The notes beneath the pieces are model-generated. The model was not told the DNA's origin and ran no database searches. It worked only from the letters and a program-made list of their open reading frames with translations. DNA of 38,897 bases from Microbacteriaceae bacterium PS02332 (GTDB taxonomy: Bacteria > Actinomycetota > Actinomycetes > Actinomycetales > Microbacteriaceae), in assembly GCA_029959645.1 (NCBI GenBank), contig JASCOJ010000011.1:1-38897 (forward strand), written 5' to 3'. A program made the position numbers and the translations under genes. Positions 31,918-38,897 of this stretch are shown here, piece after piece. Each line of letters opens with the position of its first letter. Position 1 is the first letter of the stretch.

Positions 31918-32868
31918 ATGGGCAGGCACACGGCAGAACCTCGATCCGACCGCGGAACCCGCTCGCAGCACGATCTCCCGATCGTCAGCGAGCGCCGGGC
32001 CGCGATGAACCGAACCCGCACGCCGGAGACCCCGGTCATGGCTGCGGCAACGACGGAGCACGGCACGGTCGCGCAGACCGCTCCGGTGTCCGTCGCCGCG
32101 AACCGCGTGTCCGACGCCCGGGTCGTCCGCTCCGCCGTCGCACCCGCCGCGGGCCCGCGCGCTGTCCGGCGGAGCCGCCCGGCCGCTGCGCCAGCGCCCG
32201 CCGCCGCGCGCACCACGAGCGGGTTCCTCCGCGCCCGTGCCACCATCCCCGCGCTCTCGTTCTTCGCCGTGTTCGGGTTCGTCGGCGGGTCGCTCTTCAA
32301 CACGATGCCCGGCGACATGGCCCAAGCCGCGACGACCGCGCCCGTGCTCGCGCCCGCGCCGGTGCACCTCGCGTCGCAGCAGTTCACCGCGCACGGCACG
32401 TACGCGTCGTTCGACGCCGGCCGTGACGCCTACGGCGTGACCAAGCCCGCGCCGAAGCCGACCCCGACGCCGACGCCCACCGAGGCGGCGACCACGTCGT
32501 CGACGACCGCCACCGCGACGACCGCGGGGAAGCCCGCAGCGGCTGCCGCCCCCGCTGCCACGCCGAACCCGGGCAGCGCCCAGGCCATCGGTCAGCAGAT
32601 GGTCGCCGCGCGTGGCTGGGGCAACGACCAGTTCAGCTGCCTCGTCTCCCTGTGGAACAAGGAGTCCGGCTGGCGGGTCAACGCCTACAACCCGAGCGGT
32701 GCGTACGGCATCCCGCAGTCCCTCCCGGGCAGCAAGATGGCCTCGGTCGGTGCCGACTGGCAGACGAACCCGGCCACGCAGATCACCTGGGGCCTCAACT
32801 ACATCAGCGGTGTGTACGGCACGCCGTGTGGTGCGTGGGCGCACAGCGTCGCGAACAACTGGTACTGA
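31918..32868 (+). CDS. Exported lytic-transglycosylase-like protein
   Basis: The product has 316 residues: a long basic, disordered N-terminus (1-105), one hydrophobic segment (108-126), a Pro/Thr/Ala-rich linker (140-220), and a C-terminal SLT-like domain (about 222-316). The domain has Glu249 in LWNKESGW and AYNPSGAYGIPQ, as in actinobacterial transglycosylase or aggregation-promoting-factor C-terminal domains acting on peptidoglycan. More than 100 residues before the export segment is unusual, so starts at ATG 32005 or 32038 are possible. A TATCCT box (31902-31907) lies 10 nt before the first ATG and favours that start. Confidence 0.88.
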   Translation: MGRHTAEPRSDRGTRSQHDLPIVSERRAAMNRTRTPETPVMAAATTEHGTVAQTAPVSVAANRVSDARVVRSAVAPAAGPRAVRRSRPAAAPAPAAARTTSGFLRARATIPALSFFAVFGFVGGSLFNTMPGDMAQAATTAPVLAPAPVHLASQQFTAHGTYASFDAGRDAYGVTKPAPKPTPTPTPTEAATTSSTTATATTAGKPAAAAAPAATPNPGSAQAIGQQMVAARGWGNDQFSCLVSLWNKESGWRVNAYNPSGAYGIPQSLPGSKMASVGADWQTNPATQITWGLNYISGVYGTPCGAWAHSVANNWY

Positions 32869-32880
32869 TCGGCGACCGGG

Positions 32881-33186
32881 GTGCCGCGCAGCAACCGCCC
32901 GCGTCGCCCCGCCGCACGGGGGTACGAGGACGAGCCCGAGTCGTCGGGCTTCGACCGGATGCTCAACGGGTGGCGACGGACCGAACACCGTCGCGGTCGT
33001 GAGTGGACCGTCCAGCCGATCTCTGCGACCTCGGCGCAGAAGGAGTACCTCTGCCCGGGCTGCCGCCTGGCGATCGAGCCCGGCGTCGCCCACGTCGTGG
33101 TGTGGCGCGCTGACGGGGTGCTCGGCGACGCGGCCGACCTCGCCGCCCGCCGGCACTGGCACCACCACTGCTGGAGCATCGCGTGA
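32881..33186 (+). CDS. Small putative zinc-binding protein (101 aa), function unknown
   Basis: The product is basic at the N-terminus and carries a likely zinc site: CPGC at about 58-61 and HWHHHC near the C-terminus (about 92-97). The middle (IEPGVAHVVVWRADG) looks like a treble-clef or ribbon fold. I do not recognise a named family. The GTG at 32881 lies 12 bp after the transglycosylase stop, and its stop overlaps the GTG of the hydrolase gene by 4 nt. The three genes therefore probably form one transcript, with the hydrolase as translational partner. Confidence 0.8.
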   Translation: MPRSNRPRRPAARGYEDEPESSGFDRMLNGWRRTEHRRGREWTVQPISATSAQKEYLCPGCRLAIEPGVAHVVVWRADGVLGDAADLAARRHWHHHCWSIA

Positions 33187-33926
33187 CCGAGGAGAACGGC
33201 TCGGACGAGATCCGGTCGGGCACGGTGCTGCCCGCGCGTCGGACCGACATCGAGCTCGTCACCGACGACCACCTGACGCTCGTCGGGGAGCTCGCCGAAC
33301 CGCTCGACCGACCGGCCGCGGGCACCCTCGTCACGCTGCACCCGCTGCCGACGGCGCAGGGCTTCATGGACTCGCACGTCCTGAAGAAGGCCGCCGCCCG
33401 GCTGCCCGCCCTCGCCGACATCGCCGTGAGCCGCTTCAACTTCCGGTCGGTGACCTCGCCGCGCGGGACCTCCGAAGGCGTCTTCGGGGACGGGGTCTCC
33501 GAGGGCTTCGACCTCCGAGCGGCGGTCACGGACGTCGTCGACCGCGGGCTCCCGACGCCGTGGCTCGTCGGGTGGTCGTTCGGCACGGAGGTCGTGCTCA
33601 AGCACGGGATCGAACACGTCGAGGCGGGCACCGTCGCGGGTGTGGTCCTGCTCTCGCCGCCGCTGCACCGCACCTCGGACGCCGAGCTCGCGCGGTGGGC
33701 GGAGGTCGCGGTGCCGGTCGTGGCGCTCGTCCCGGAGCACGACGACTTCCTCCAGCCGGCGGAGGCCGTCGAGCGGTTCGCCGTCGCCCCGTCGGTCCGG
33801 GTCGTGCCGGTCGCCGGCGCGAAGCACCTGTGGGTGGGGGAGCGGTACGTGCGAATCGTCCTCGACGCGATCGCCGACCTCGTGGTGCCGGGCAGCGCGC
33901 CGTTGCCGACCTCCTGGCCGGTCTGA
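33183..33926 (+). CDS. Alpha/beta hydrolase
   Basis: The product has 247 residues with an alpha/beta-hydrolase fold: oxyanion region TLHPLP (51-56), nucleophile Ser132 in GWSFG, acid Asp187 or Asp188 in PEHDDFL, and His215 in GAKHLW. It resembles the short, capless hydrolases of the YqiA/dienelactone-hydrolase type; the substrate is unknown. The GTG at 33183 overlaps the stop of the zinc-binding protein. The stop codon lies within the 17-bp tandem array that begins in the last codons. Confidence 0.88.
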   Translation: MTEENGSDEIRSGTVLPARRTDIELVTDDHLTLVGELAEPLDRPAAGTLVTLHPLPTAQGFMDSHVLKKAAARLPALADIAVSRFNFRSVTSPRGTSEGVFGDGVSEGFDLRAAVTDVVDRGLPTPWLVGWSFGTEVVLKHGIEHVEAGTVAGVVLLSPPLHRTSDAELARWAEVAVPVVALVPEHDDFLQPAEAVERFAVAPSVRVVPVAGAKHLWVGERYVRIVLDAIADLVVPGSAPLPTSWPV

Positions 33927-34058
33927 CGAGACGGCCGGTCTGACGAGACGGCCGGTCTGACGAGACGGCCGGTCTGTCGAGCCCGGCGGACTGACGAGGT
34001 CGCCCGTCTGCCGCGCCCGCTCGTCTGCCGCGCCTACCCGTCCGACGCACCCACCCGT
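33906..34058. repeat. Degenerate 17-bp tandem array at a convergent gene junction
   Basis: The unit CTGACGAGACGGCCGGT is repeated three times exactly (33923-33973). One diverged unit precedes them (33906-33922) and five more follow with the same 17-bp phase, decaying progressively to CCGACGCACCCACCCGT (34042-34058). Nine units cover the last codons and stop of the hydrolase gene and most of the 176-bp gap to the convergent coiled-coil gene. The gap holds no gene and no clear terminator hairpin. Confidence 0.88.
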
Positions 34059-34102
34059 GGGGCACCGCCGCCTCCCGGGCGCAGTCCCCGGCTCGGAGTC
34101 GG

Positions 34103-35932
34103 CTAGCGGCCCTGGTCGTCCTGCTCGGCGCCGGTGTCGCCCCCGTCGCGGTCGGCGATGACGCCGGTCGCGTCGGAGAGCACGCTCCGGAGGTTCTCGA
34201 GGTAGCCGGCCACCGCCTCGCGCTCGGTCCGGATCGCGGCGAGCCGGTCCTCCGCCTCGGCGACGAGGGTCGCGGTGCGGTCCTCGGCGTCCCCGACGAG
34301 CCGGTTCGCCCGCTGCTGGGCGTCCCGCACGAGCTCGGCAGCGCGGTCCTGCGCGGCACGCTCCTGGTCGCGAGCGAGGTCGGCCGCCTGGCGCTCGGCG
34401 CGGTCGGCCGTCTCCCGCGCGGTGGTCGCCCGCCGGGTCGCCTCGGCGAGCTGCAAGTTGGCCTCGTCGAGGTACTTCTGCGTCTCCGCGACGGTCTCGT
34501 GGTGCTTCCGGAGGTAGTCCTGCTCGGCGTCGTCGCGCCGGGCCGCCAGCTCGGTCTCCAGTGCCGACCGTGCTTCCTCGCGCTCACGGTCGAGTTCGGC
34601 GTGTACGGCGTCCCGCTCGGCGGCGAGGTCGGCACGGGCGGTGTCGATCTCCGCACGGAGGGCGGTGCGCTCCGCGAGGAGGTCGCCGAGTTCGTCGGAG
34701 CGACGATCGGCCATCTCGGTGTCGAGTTCGGCGTGCTCCCGCTCGCGACGGGCGGCGAGTTCCTCGGCGTGCTCCCGTGCGGCACGTTCCACCGCGGCGG
34801 CGGCCTCGGCACGTTCGCGGGCGATGCGTGCCTCGTGCTCCGCGGTCTCGCGGGCGATGCGGTCGGCGGCCTCCTGCACGAGCCGGTCGTTCTCGGCTGC
34901 CGTCTGCTCGGCGTCGACGCGCAGCTGGGCGTGGGCCGCGGCGACCTCCTGCTCGAGGGCGGCCCGGGTGCCGGCGAGTTCGCGGTCCCACTCGGCGCGG
35001 GCGGCGGCGAGCTCCTCGTCGTGGAGTCGGAGGCGATCGGCGAGCTCGGCGTCCAGGTCGGCACGGCGGTCGGCCACCTCGGACTCGAGCGCGGCGCGGC
35101 CGGTCTCGAGTTCGAGCTGCAGCGCACGGCGGGCTTCGGTGTGCTCACGCTCCCACGCGGCGCGGGCGTCGGCGATGCTCCGCTCGAGGTCGGCACGTCG
35201 GGTCGACTCCTCGCGGTCGAGGTCCTCGACACGGCGGGCGTGCTCGGCCTCGAAGACGCCGCGGCGGTGCTCGGTCTCGCGGTCGAGGTCCGTGGCGTCC
35301 TGGCGGGCCCGCGCGGTCTCGCGCTGAGCGGTCTCGCGCAGCTCGGCGACCTCGTGCTCGACGGAGGCACGGAGGGCGTTCGTCTCACGGATGGCGACCG
35401 AGCGGGTCTCGGCGGCCTCGGTGACGGCGGCACCGCGCTCCGCGGCGGCCTCGTTGCGGGCGTCCTGCACGAGGATGCCGGCCTCGGACCGCGCACGCTC
35501 GAGCGTGTCGGACGCCTCGGCGCGGGCGCGGGAGAGTTCCTCGGTCGCGCGGGTGCGGGCGTCCTCGAGGGTGTCGCGCGCCTCGTCGCGGGCCTCCCGG
35601 AGCGTCCGGTCGGCCTCGATGCGGCTCGAACTGCGGAGGCGCTGCGCGTCGATGTCCGCCTGGCTGATGAGACGCGTGGCCTGCTCCTCGGCGACACGGA
35701 GGGTCGACTCGAGGCGCGTGCCGAGGCCGCTGTACGTGGGCGTCCCGGCCTCGTCCAGTTCGCCCTGCAGGTCCGAGACCCGCGACTGCAGCAGTCGGAT
35801 CTCCTTGGCGGCCTCCGCCCGGTCGGTGTTCGACTTGATGAGCTCCCGACGGAGGTCGTTCAGCGCCCGGTCGACCTCGTCCTTGCGGTAGCCCCGCAGT
35901 TCGGTCCCGAACTCTGCCTCGTCGTTCGCCAC
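34103..35932 (-). CDS. Large DivIVA/Scy-like coiled-coil protein (609 aa)
   Basis: The N-terminus has a DivIVA-like motif (FGTELRGYRKDEVDRALNDL, about 6-25). Nearly all the rest is Ala/Glu/Arg-rich heptad coiled coil (about 30-590) with an acidic tail ending GAEQDDQGR. It resembles the polarity and cytoskeletal coiled-coil proteins of actinobacteria (Scy, FilP, DivIVA-associated), which organise tip growth or division. The GTG at 35932 has AGGGAG 6 nt upstream. A TACACT box lies further up in the roughly 180-bp divergent region shared with the 581-residue membrane gene. Repetitive codons give long spurious frames on the other strand. Confidence 0.88.
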   Translation of the reverse strand: MANDEAEFGTELRGYRKDEVDRALNDLRRELIKSNTDRAEAAKEIRLLQSRVSDLQGELDEAGTPTYSGLGTRLESTLRVAEEQATRLISQADIDAQRLRSSSRIEADRTLREARDEARDTLEDARTRATEELSRARAEASDTLERARSEAGILVQDARNEAAAERGAAVTEAAETRSVAIRETNALRASVEHEVAELRETAQRETARARQDATDLDRETEHRRGVFEAEHARRVEDLDREESTRRADLERSIADARAAWEREHTEARRALQLELETGRAALESEVADRRADLDAELADRLRLHDEELAAARAEWDRELAGTRAALEQEVAAAHAQLRVDAEQTAAENDRLVQEAADRIARETAEHEARIARERAEAAAAVERAAREHAEELAARREREHAELDTEMADRRSDELGDLLAERTALRAEIDTARADLAAERDAVHAELDREREEARSALETELAARRDDAEQDYLRKHHETVAETQKYLDEANLQLAEATRRATTARETADRAERQAADLARDQERAAQDRAAELVRDAQQRANRLVGDAEDRTATLVAEAEDRLAAIRTEREAVAGYLENLRSVLSDATGVIADRDGGDTGAEQDDQGR

Positions 35933-36056
35933 GTGTCGCTCCCTGTGGTCGTGCGGACGGCCCCGCGCCGTCCGGTGGTCGAGTGTAGTGGTGCCCCTCC
36001 ACCGCAGCCTGAGGCCCCGGTCACCGCTCCGGGATGCGCCACACAGCTGTCCTCGG

Positions 36057-36062
36057 TAACCT
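36057..36062 (+). promoter_or_regulatory. -10 box of the 581-aa membrane protein gene
   Basis: TAACCT predicts a start near 36069 and a leader of about 47 nt with GGAGGGAG as ribosome binding site. Confidence 0.45.
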
Positions 36063-36115
36063 GGGTGGCTGATCCGGCGCCGACATCCCACCCCGGCGCG
36101 GAGGGAGAGAGATCC

Positions 36116-37861
36116 GTGCGGTTCGTCCTGGCGATCGTCAGTTTCGTGATCGGGGTGCTCCTCGTCGGTCTGGGGGTCGGCCAGCGGACGGTGTTCGCAC
36201 CGCCGACGTCCATCGTCGCCAGCGCCACCGGCACGAGTTCCGCCCCCGTCACCGTCATCCCGGGGAGCGTCCTGAACGCGAACCCCGGCTACCAGCGCGT
36301 CACGATCTCCGGGTCCGGGAAGGTGTTCGCCGCCTACGGCAAGACCTCCGACGTCGACGCGTGGGTCGGGAAGGCGCGGCACAACACGCTCCGGTGGGAC
36401 GCCGAGTCCTCGTCGCTGCAGTCCCGGACGACCGGCAGTGCCACCGAGGTCCCCGATCCACGAGGCAGTGACCTCTGGTACCAGGAGTACGACGACGCCG
36501 ACCGGTTCACGGTCCGGCTGCCCTCGGACGTGTCGCTCCTGGTTGCCGGCAGCGGCTCGTCCGCCGCGCCGTCGGACATCTCCCTGACCTGGCCGCGCGA
36601 CACGGCGACGCCGTCGGTCGGGCCCCTCCTCACGCTCGGCGGGCTGTTCGTGCTCGGCGGCATCGTCCTGTTGATCTGGGCCCTGCTGCACCAGCGTCGG
36701 TCCCGTGGGCCGCGCCGTCGGAGTGGCGGGACGCGCCCGCCGCGCGTGCGCGCTTCCCGTCGTGCCGCCGCCGCCGGTGCACAGGTACCCGCGCGGTCAC
36801 GGCGCGGCCGACGTGCCTTCGTCGCCGTCCCCGTGCTGGTCGCCGGGGCCCTCGTGCTCTCCGGCTGCTCCGCGGAGTACTGGCCGCAGGGCGGCGGGGA
36901 CGCGAGCGCGACCGCGACGCCGACCGCCGCCGCGACCTCCGCAGCCGACCCGGCCGCGTCGGTCTCGGCGACGAAGCAGCAGATCGCCCGCATCGTCTCG
37001 CGCGTCGCCGAGGTGGCGCAGAAGGCCGACGCGGACCGCGACGCCGACCTCGCCGCGACCCGGTTCGCCGGGCCGGCGCTCGAGCTGCGGAAGGCGAACT
37101 ACGCCATCCGCAAGGCGGACGACGGCGCCGAGGCGCTGCCCGCCATCGCCGCCGACGACGTCTGCGTGGCGCTCCCGCAGCAGACCACCACGTGGCCGCG
37201 CACCGTGTTCGTCGTGGTCGCCGCGGACTGCTCCGACAAGAAGACCGCCCCGCAGGCGCTCACGCTCGTCCAGGAGGACGCCCGGGCCGACTACAAGGTC
37301 GCGTACGACGTGTCGCTCGAGGCCGACGCACAGCTGCCGTCGCTCGCACCGACGACCATCGGCGCGGCGGCGCTCCCCGGCAACAGCCCGCTCCTGGCCC
37401 TCAGCCCGGACGCCGTCGCCCCGGCGTACGCGGACGTGCTGGCGAAGGACACCGAGAGCAGCTCGGCGAAGCTGTTCGCCGACCAGGGCGACGACCTCCG
37501 CTCCCGGATCGGCAAGGCCTACAAGGACAAGAAGGCGGCCGACCTGCCGGACACGGCGAAGATCGAGTACTCGTCGGAGACGCCCGACGACGCCGCGCTG
37601 GCCCTCGCGACGAACGACGCCGGCGCACTCGTCTCCGTCGACGTCAGCGAGATCGAGAAGGTCACCCCGACCGCCGACGGCGCCGAGGTCAACACCGAGG
37701 GCGCCGTCAAGGCCCTCTCCGGGGTCGGCTCCAGCAAGAAGGGCGTCACCGCCACGTACGGTGTCCAACTGCTCTTCTCCGTGCCCCCGGTCGGATCCGA
37801 CGACAAGATAGAACTGCTCGGGTTCACCCAGGGCCTGATCGCAGCGAGTGAGGTGTCATGA
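36116..37861 (+). CDS. Membrane protein with internal lipobox-like segment (581 aa), function unknown
   Basis: The product begins with a membrane helix (2-22), followed by an extracytoplasmic beta-rich region (about 25-160) and a second helix (about 165-190). An Arg-rich basic loop (191-235) follows, then a third hydrophobic segment ending LVLSGC (Cys251) and a roughly 330-residue Ala/Asp-rich extracytoplasmic domain. The third segment looks exactly like a lipoprotein signal peptide but lies inside one frame. A GTG at 36746 could start a separate lipoprotein. I do not recognise a named family, although similar long proteins are expected in Microbacteriaceae. The GTG at 36116 has GGAGGGAG upstream, and the stop overlaps the next ATG. 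Confidence 0.82.
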   Translation: MRFVLAIVSFVIGVLLVGLGVGQRTVFAPPTSIVASATGTSSAPVTVIPGSVLNANPGYQRVTISGSGKVFAAYGKTSDVDAWVGKARHNTLRWDAESSSLQSRTTGSATEVPDPRGSDLWYQEYDDADRFTVRLPSDVSLLVAGSGSSAAPSDISLTWPRDTATPSVGPLLTLGGLFVLGGIVLLIWALLHQRRSRGPRRRSGGTRPPRVRASRRAAAAGAQVPARSRRGRRAFVAVPVLVAGALVLSGCSAEYWPQGGGDASATATPTAAATSAADPAASVSATKQQIARIVSRVAEVAQKADADRDADLAATRFAGPALELRKANYAIRKADDGAEALPAIAADDVCVALPQQTTTWPRTVFVVVAADCSDKKTAPQALTLVQEDARADYKVAYDVSLEADAQLPSLAPTTIGAAALPGNSPLLALSPDAVAPAYADVLAKDTESSSAKLFADQGDDLRSRIGKAYKDKKAADLPDTAKIEYSSETPDDAALALATNDAGALVSVDVSEIEKVTPTADGAEVNTEGAVKALSGVGSSKKGVTATYGVQLLFSVPPVGSDDKIELLGFTQGLIAASEVS

Positions 37862-38844
37862 CCAACGTCCCCCCGACCCCGTCCAGCCTGCGCGGCGCCG
37901 TCGACCTGTCGTCGCTCGTCGACCGGGCGCAACGACCGCCGCAGACCACCAGCGCGCCCGACCCCGCGGCACCACCGGCCGTCGCCGGGAGCGGCGCGGT
38001 CACCCTGCCGTCGCTGGTCATCGACGTCACCGACGAGACCTTCCAGGACGTCCTGCAGCTGTCCGACGTCGTGCCGGTCATCGTCGACATCTGGGCCGAG
38101 TGGTGCGGGCCGTGCAAGCAGCTGTCACCGGTGCTCGAGCGGCTGACCGAGGAGTACGCCGGGCGCCTGGTGCTCGCGAAGGTCGACGCCGACACGAACC
38201 CGCAGCTCGTGCAGGCGTTCCAGGCGCAGTCGATCCCGACCGTCGCGGCCGTCATCGGCGGGCGGCCGCTCGGCCTCTTCGTCGGTGCCCTGCCCGAAGC
38301 GCAGGTCCGCGACGTGTTCGAGCAGGTACTCGCGGCCGCCGAGCAGAACGGCATCACCGGCAGCGTCACGGTGGACGGGGCAGCGGCACCCGGTGACGGC
38401 GCCGACCAGGGCGAGCCGGAGCCGGAGCCGCTCCCGCCGCACCACCAGGCGGCCTACGACGCCATCGAGCGCGGCGACTACGCGGCAGCCGTGCAGGAGT
38501 ACCGCACCGCGATCGCGCAGGACCCGCACGACCAGATGGCCGTCGCCGGGCTCGCGCAGGTGTCGCTGCTCGACCGCCTGCAGGGGCGGACCGCGGAGGA
38601 GATCCGCTCCGCAGCAGGGGCAGCGCCGCAGGACGTCGAGGCGCAGCTCGCCGTCGCCGACCTCGACGTCAGCGGCGGGCACGTCGAGGACGCCTTCGGA
38701 CGGCTCCTCGACCTCGTCCCGACGGTCTTCGGGACCGAGCGTGAGGCACTCCGGGTCCGCCTGGTCGAGTACTTCGAGCTGATCGGTGCGGAGGACCCGC
38801 GGGTCGTCGCAGCCCGGCGTCGCCTGGCGAACGCCCTGTACTGA
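37858..38844 (+). CDS. Thioredoxin-TPR protein (CnoX-like)
   Basis: The product has 328 residues: a disordered N-terminus (1-50), a thioredoxin domain with active-site WCGPC (82-86) and the cis-Pro in SIPTVAAV, an acidic linker, and a C-terminal TPR-like helical domain (about 190-328). This matches the CnoX/YbbN architecture, where the thioredoxin and TPR parts act as a redox-linked holdase chaperone with GroEL or EF-Tu. The two Cys are intact, so true oxidoreductase activity is possible, unlike E. coli CnoX. The ATG at 37858 overlaps the preceding stop (ATGA). A palindromic terminator begins 19 bp after the stop. Confidence 0.93.
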   Translation: MTNVPPTPSSLRGAVDLSSLVDRAQRPPQTTSAPDPAAPPAVAGSGAVTLPSLVIDVTDETFQDVLQLSDVVPVIVDIWAEWCGPCKQLSPVLERLTEEYAGRLVLAKVDADTNPQLVQAFQAQSIPTVAAVIGGRPLGLFVGALPEAQVRDVFEQVLAAAEQNGITGSVTVDGAAAPGDGADQGEPEPEPLPPHHQAAYDAIERGDYAAAVQEYRTAIAQDPHDQMAVAGLAQVSLLDRLQGRTAEEIRSAAGAAPQDVEAQLAVADLDVSGGHVEDAFGRLLDLVPTVFGTEREALRVRLVEYFELIGAEDPRVVAARRRLANALY

Positions 38845-38862
38845 CGCGGACGCGTCGCGGAG

Positions 38863-38897
38863 ACGGACGGGAGGCCCGGTGCCAGCTGGCACCGGGC
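38863..38897. terminator. Bidirectional palindromic terminator, family copy 4 (cut by window end)
   Basis: The left arm ACGGACGGGAGGCCCGG plus TGCC, the central AGCT and the first ten bases of the right arm are present. The rest lies beyond the window. It differs from the 5921 copy by one base in the inner arm (TGCC for TACC), with the compensating change in the partner arm. Confidence 0.85.

Noticed and set aside
34499-36115. N-terminal extension of the 581-aa protein through the coiled-coil gene
   Set aside because: The upstream frame is antisense to the 609-aa coiled coil; a ribosome binding site and promoter support the GTG at 36116.

Overview
The window is 38.9 kb of very GC-rich DNA with dense coding, many GTG starts, TANNNT-type -10 boxes placed right against start codons, and the gene order rpsP-khpA-rimM-trmD-rplS-lepB-rnhB-DUF2469-yraN-comM-dprA-xerC-rpsB-tsf-pyrH-frr-cdsA. 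This is a chromosomal housekeeping segment of a high-GC actinobacterium. Protein sequences and layout best fit the family Microbacteriaceae, probably Curtobacterium or a close relative; the genus is an inference. No rRNA, tRNA, CRISPR array, insertion sequence or prophage was seen.

Layout. 1-5.9 kb: the 3' end of smc, a TerC-type membrane protein behind a manganese (yybP-ykoY) riboswitch, ftsY, a 55-residue membrane peptide, a stand-alone nucleotidyltransferase and ffh. 6.0-10.2 kb: an accessory minus-strand block with two paralogous TPR-plus-membrane proteins, an AAA+ ATPase with an N-terminal TPR, a small TPR protein and a 53-residue leaderless peptide. The four promoter-distal genes form one unit joined by 4-nt stop/start overlaps. 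This is the best candidate for an undescribed system. 10.3-13.6 kb: a YbdK-type carboxylate-amine ligase diverges from a FadH-like flavin/Fe-S oxidoreductase.

13.8-24.1 kb: ribosome assembly and tRNA modification (rpsP, khpA, rimM, trmD, rplS), map on the opposite strand, lepB-rnhB, a DUF2469 gene, lsr2, then the overlapping yraN-comM-dprA unit and xerC. 24.1-26.6 kb: an M23 peptidase gene whose frame breaks in an extraordinary C/G homopolymer tract, then a sugar-porter MFS transporter. 26.7-31.2 kb: rpsB, tsf, pyrH, frr, cdsA. 31.3-38.9 kb: cell-envelope and polarity genes (a small DivIVA-like protein, a transglycosylase-like protein, a zinc-binding protein with an alpha/beta hydrolase, a 609-residue DivIVA/Scy-like coiled coil), a 581-residue membrane protein and a thioredoxin-TPR protein.

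Regulatory and structural signals recur. A near-identical GGGAGGC...GCCTCCC palindrome closes four plus-strand genes, three of them at convergent junctions inside the window. At least nine genes have a -10 box 6-7 nt before the start codon and are probably leaderless. A degenerate 17-bp tandem array starts in the last codons of the hydrolase gene and fills most of the convergent gap after it. All calls come from reading the sequence; no database search was run.
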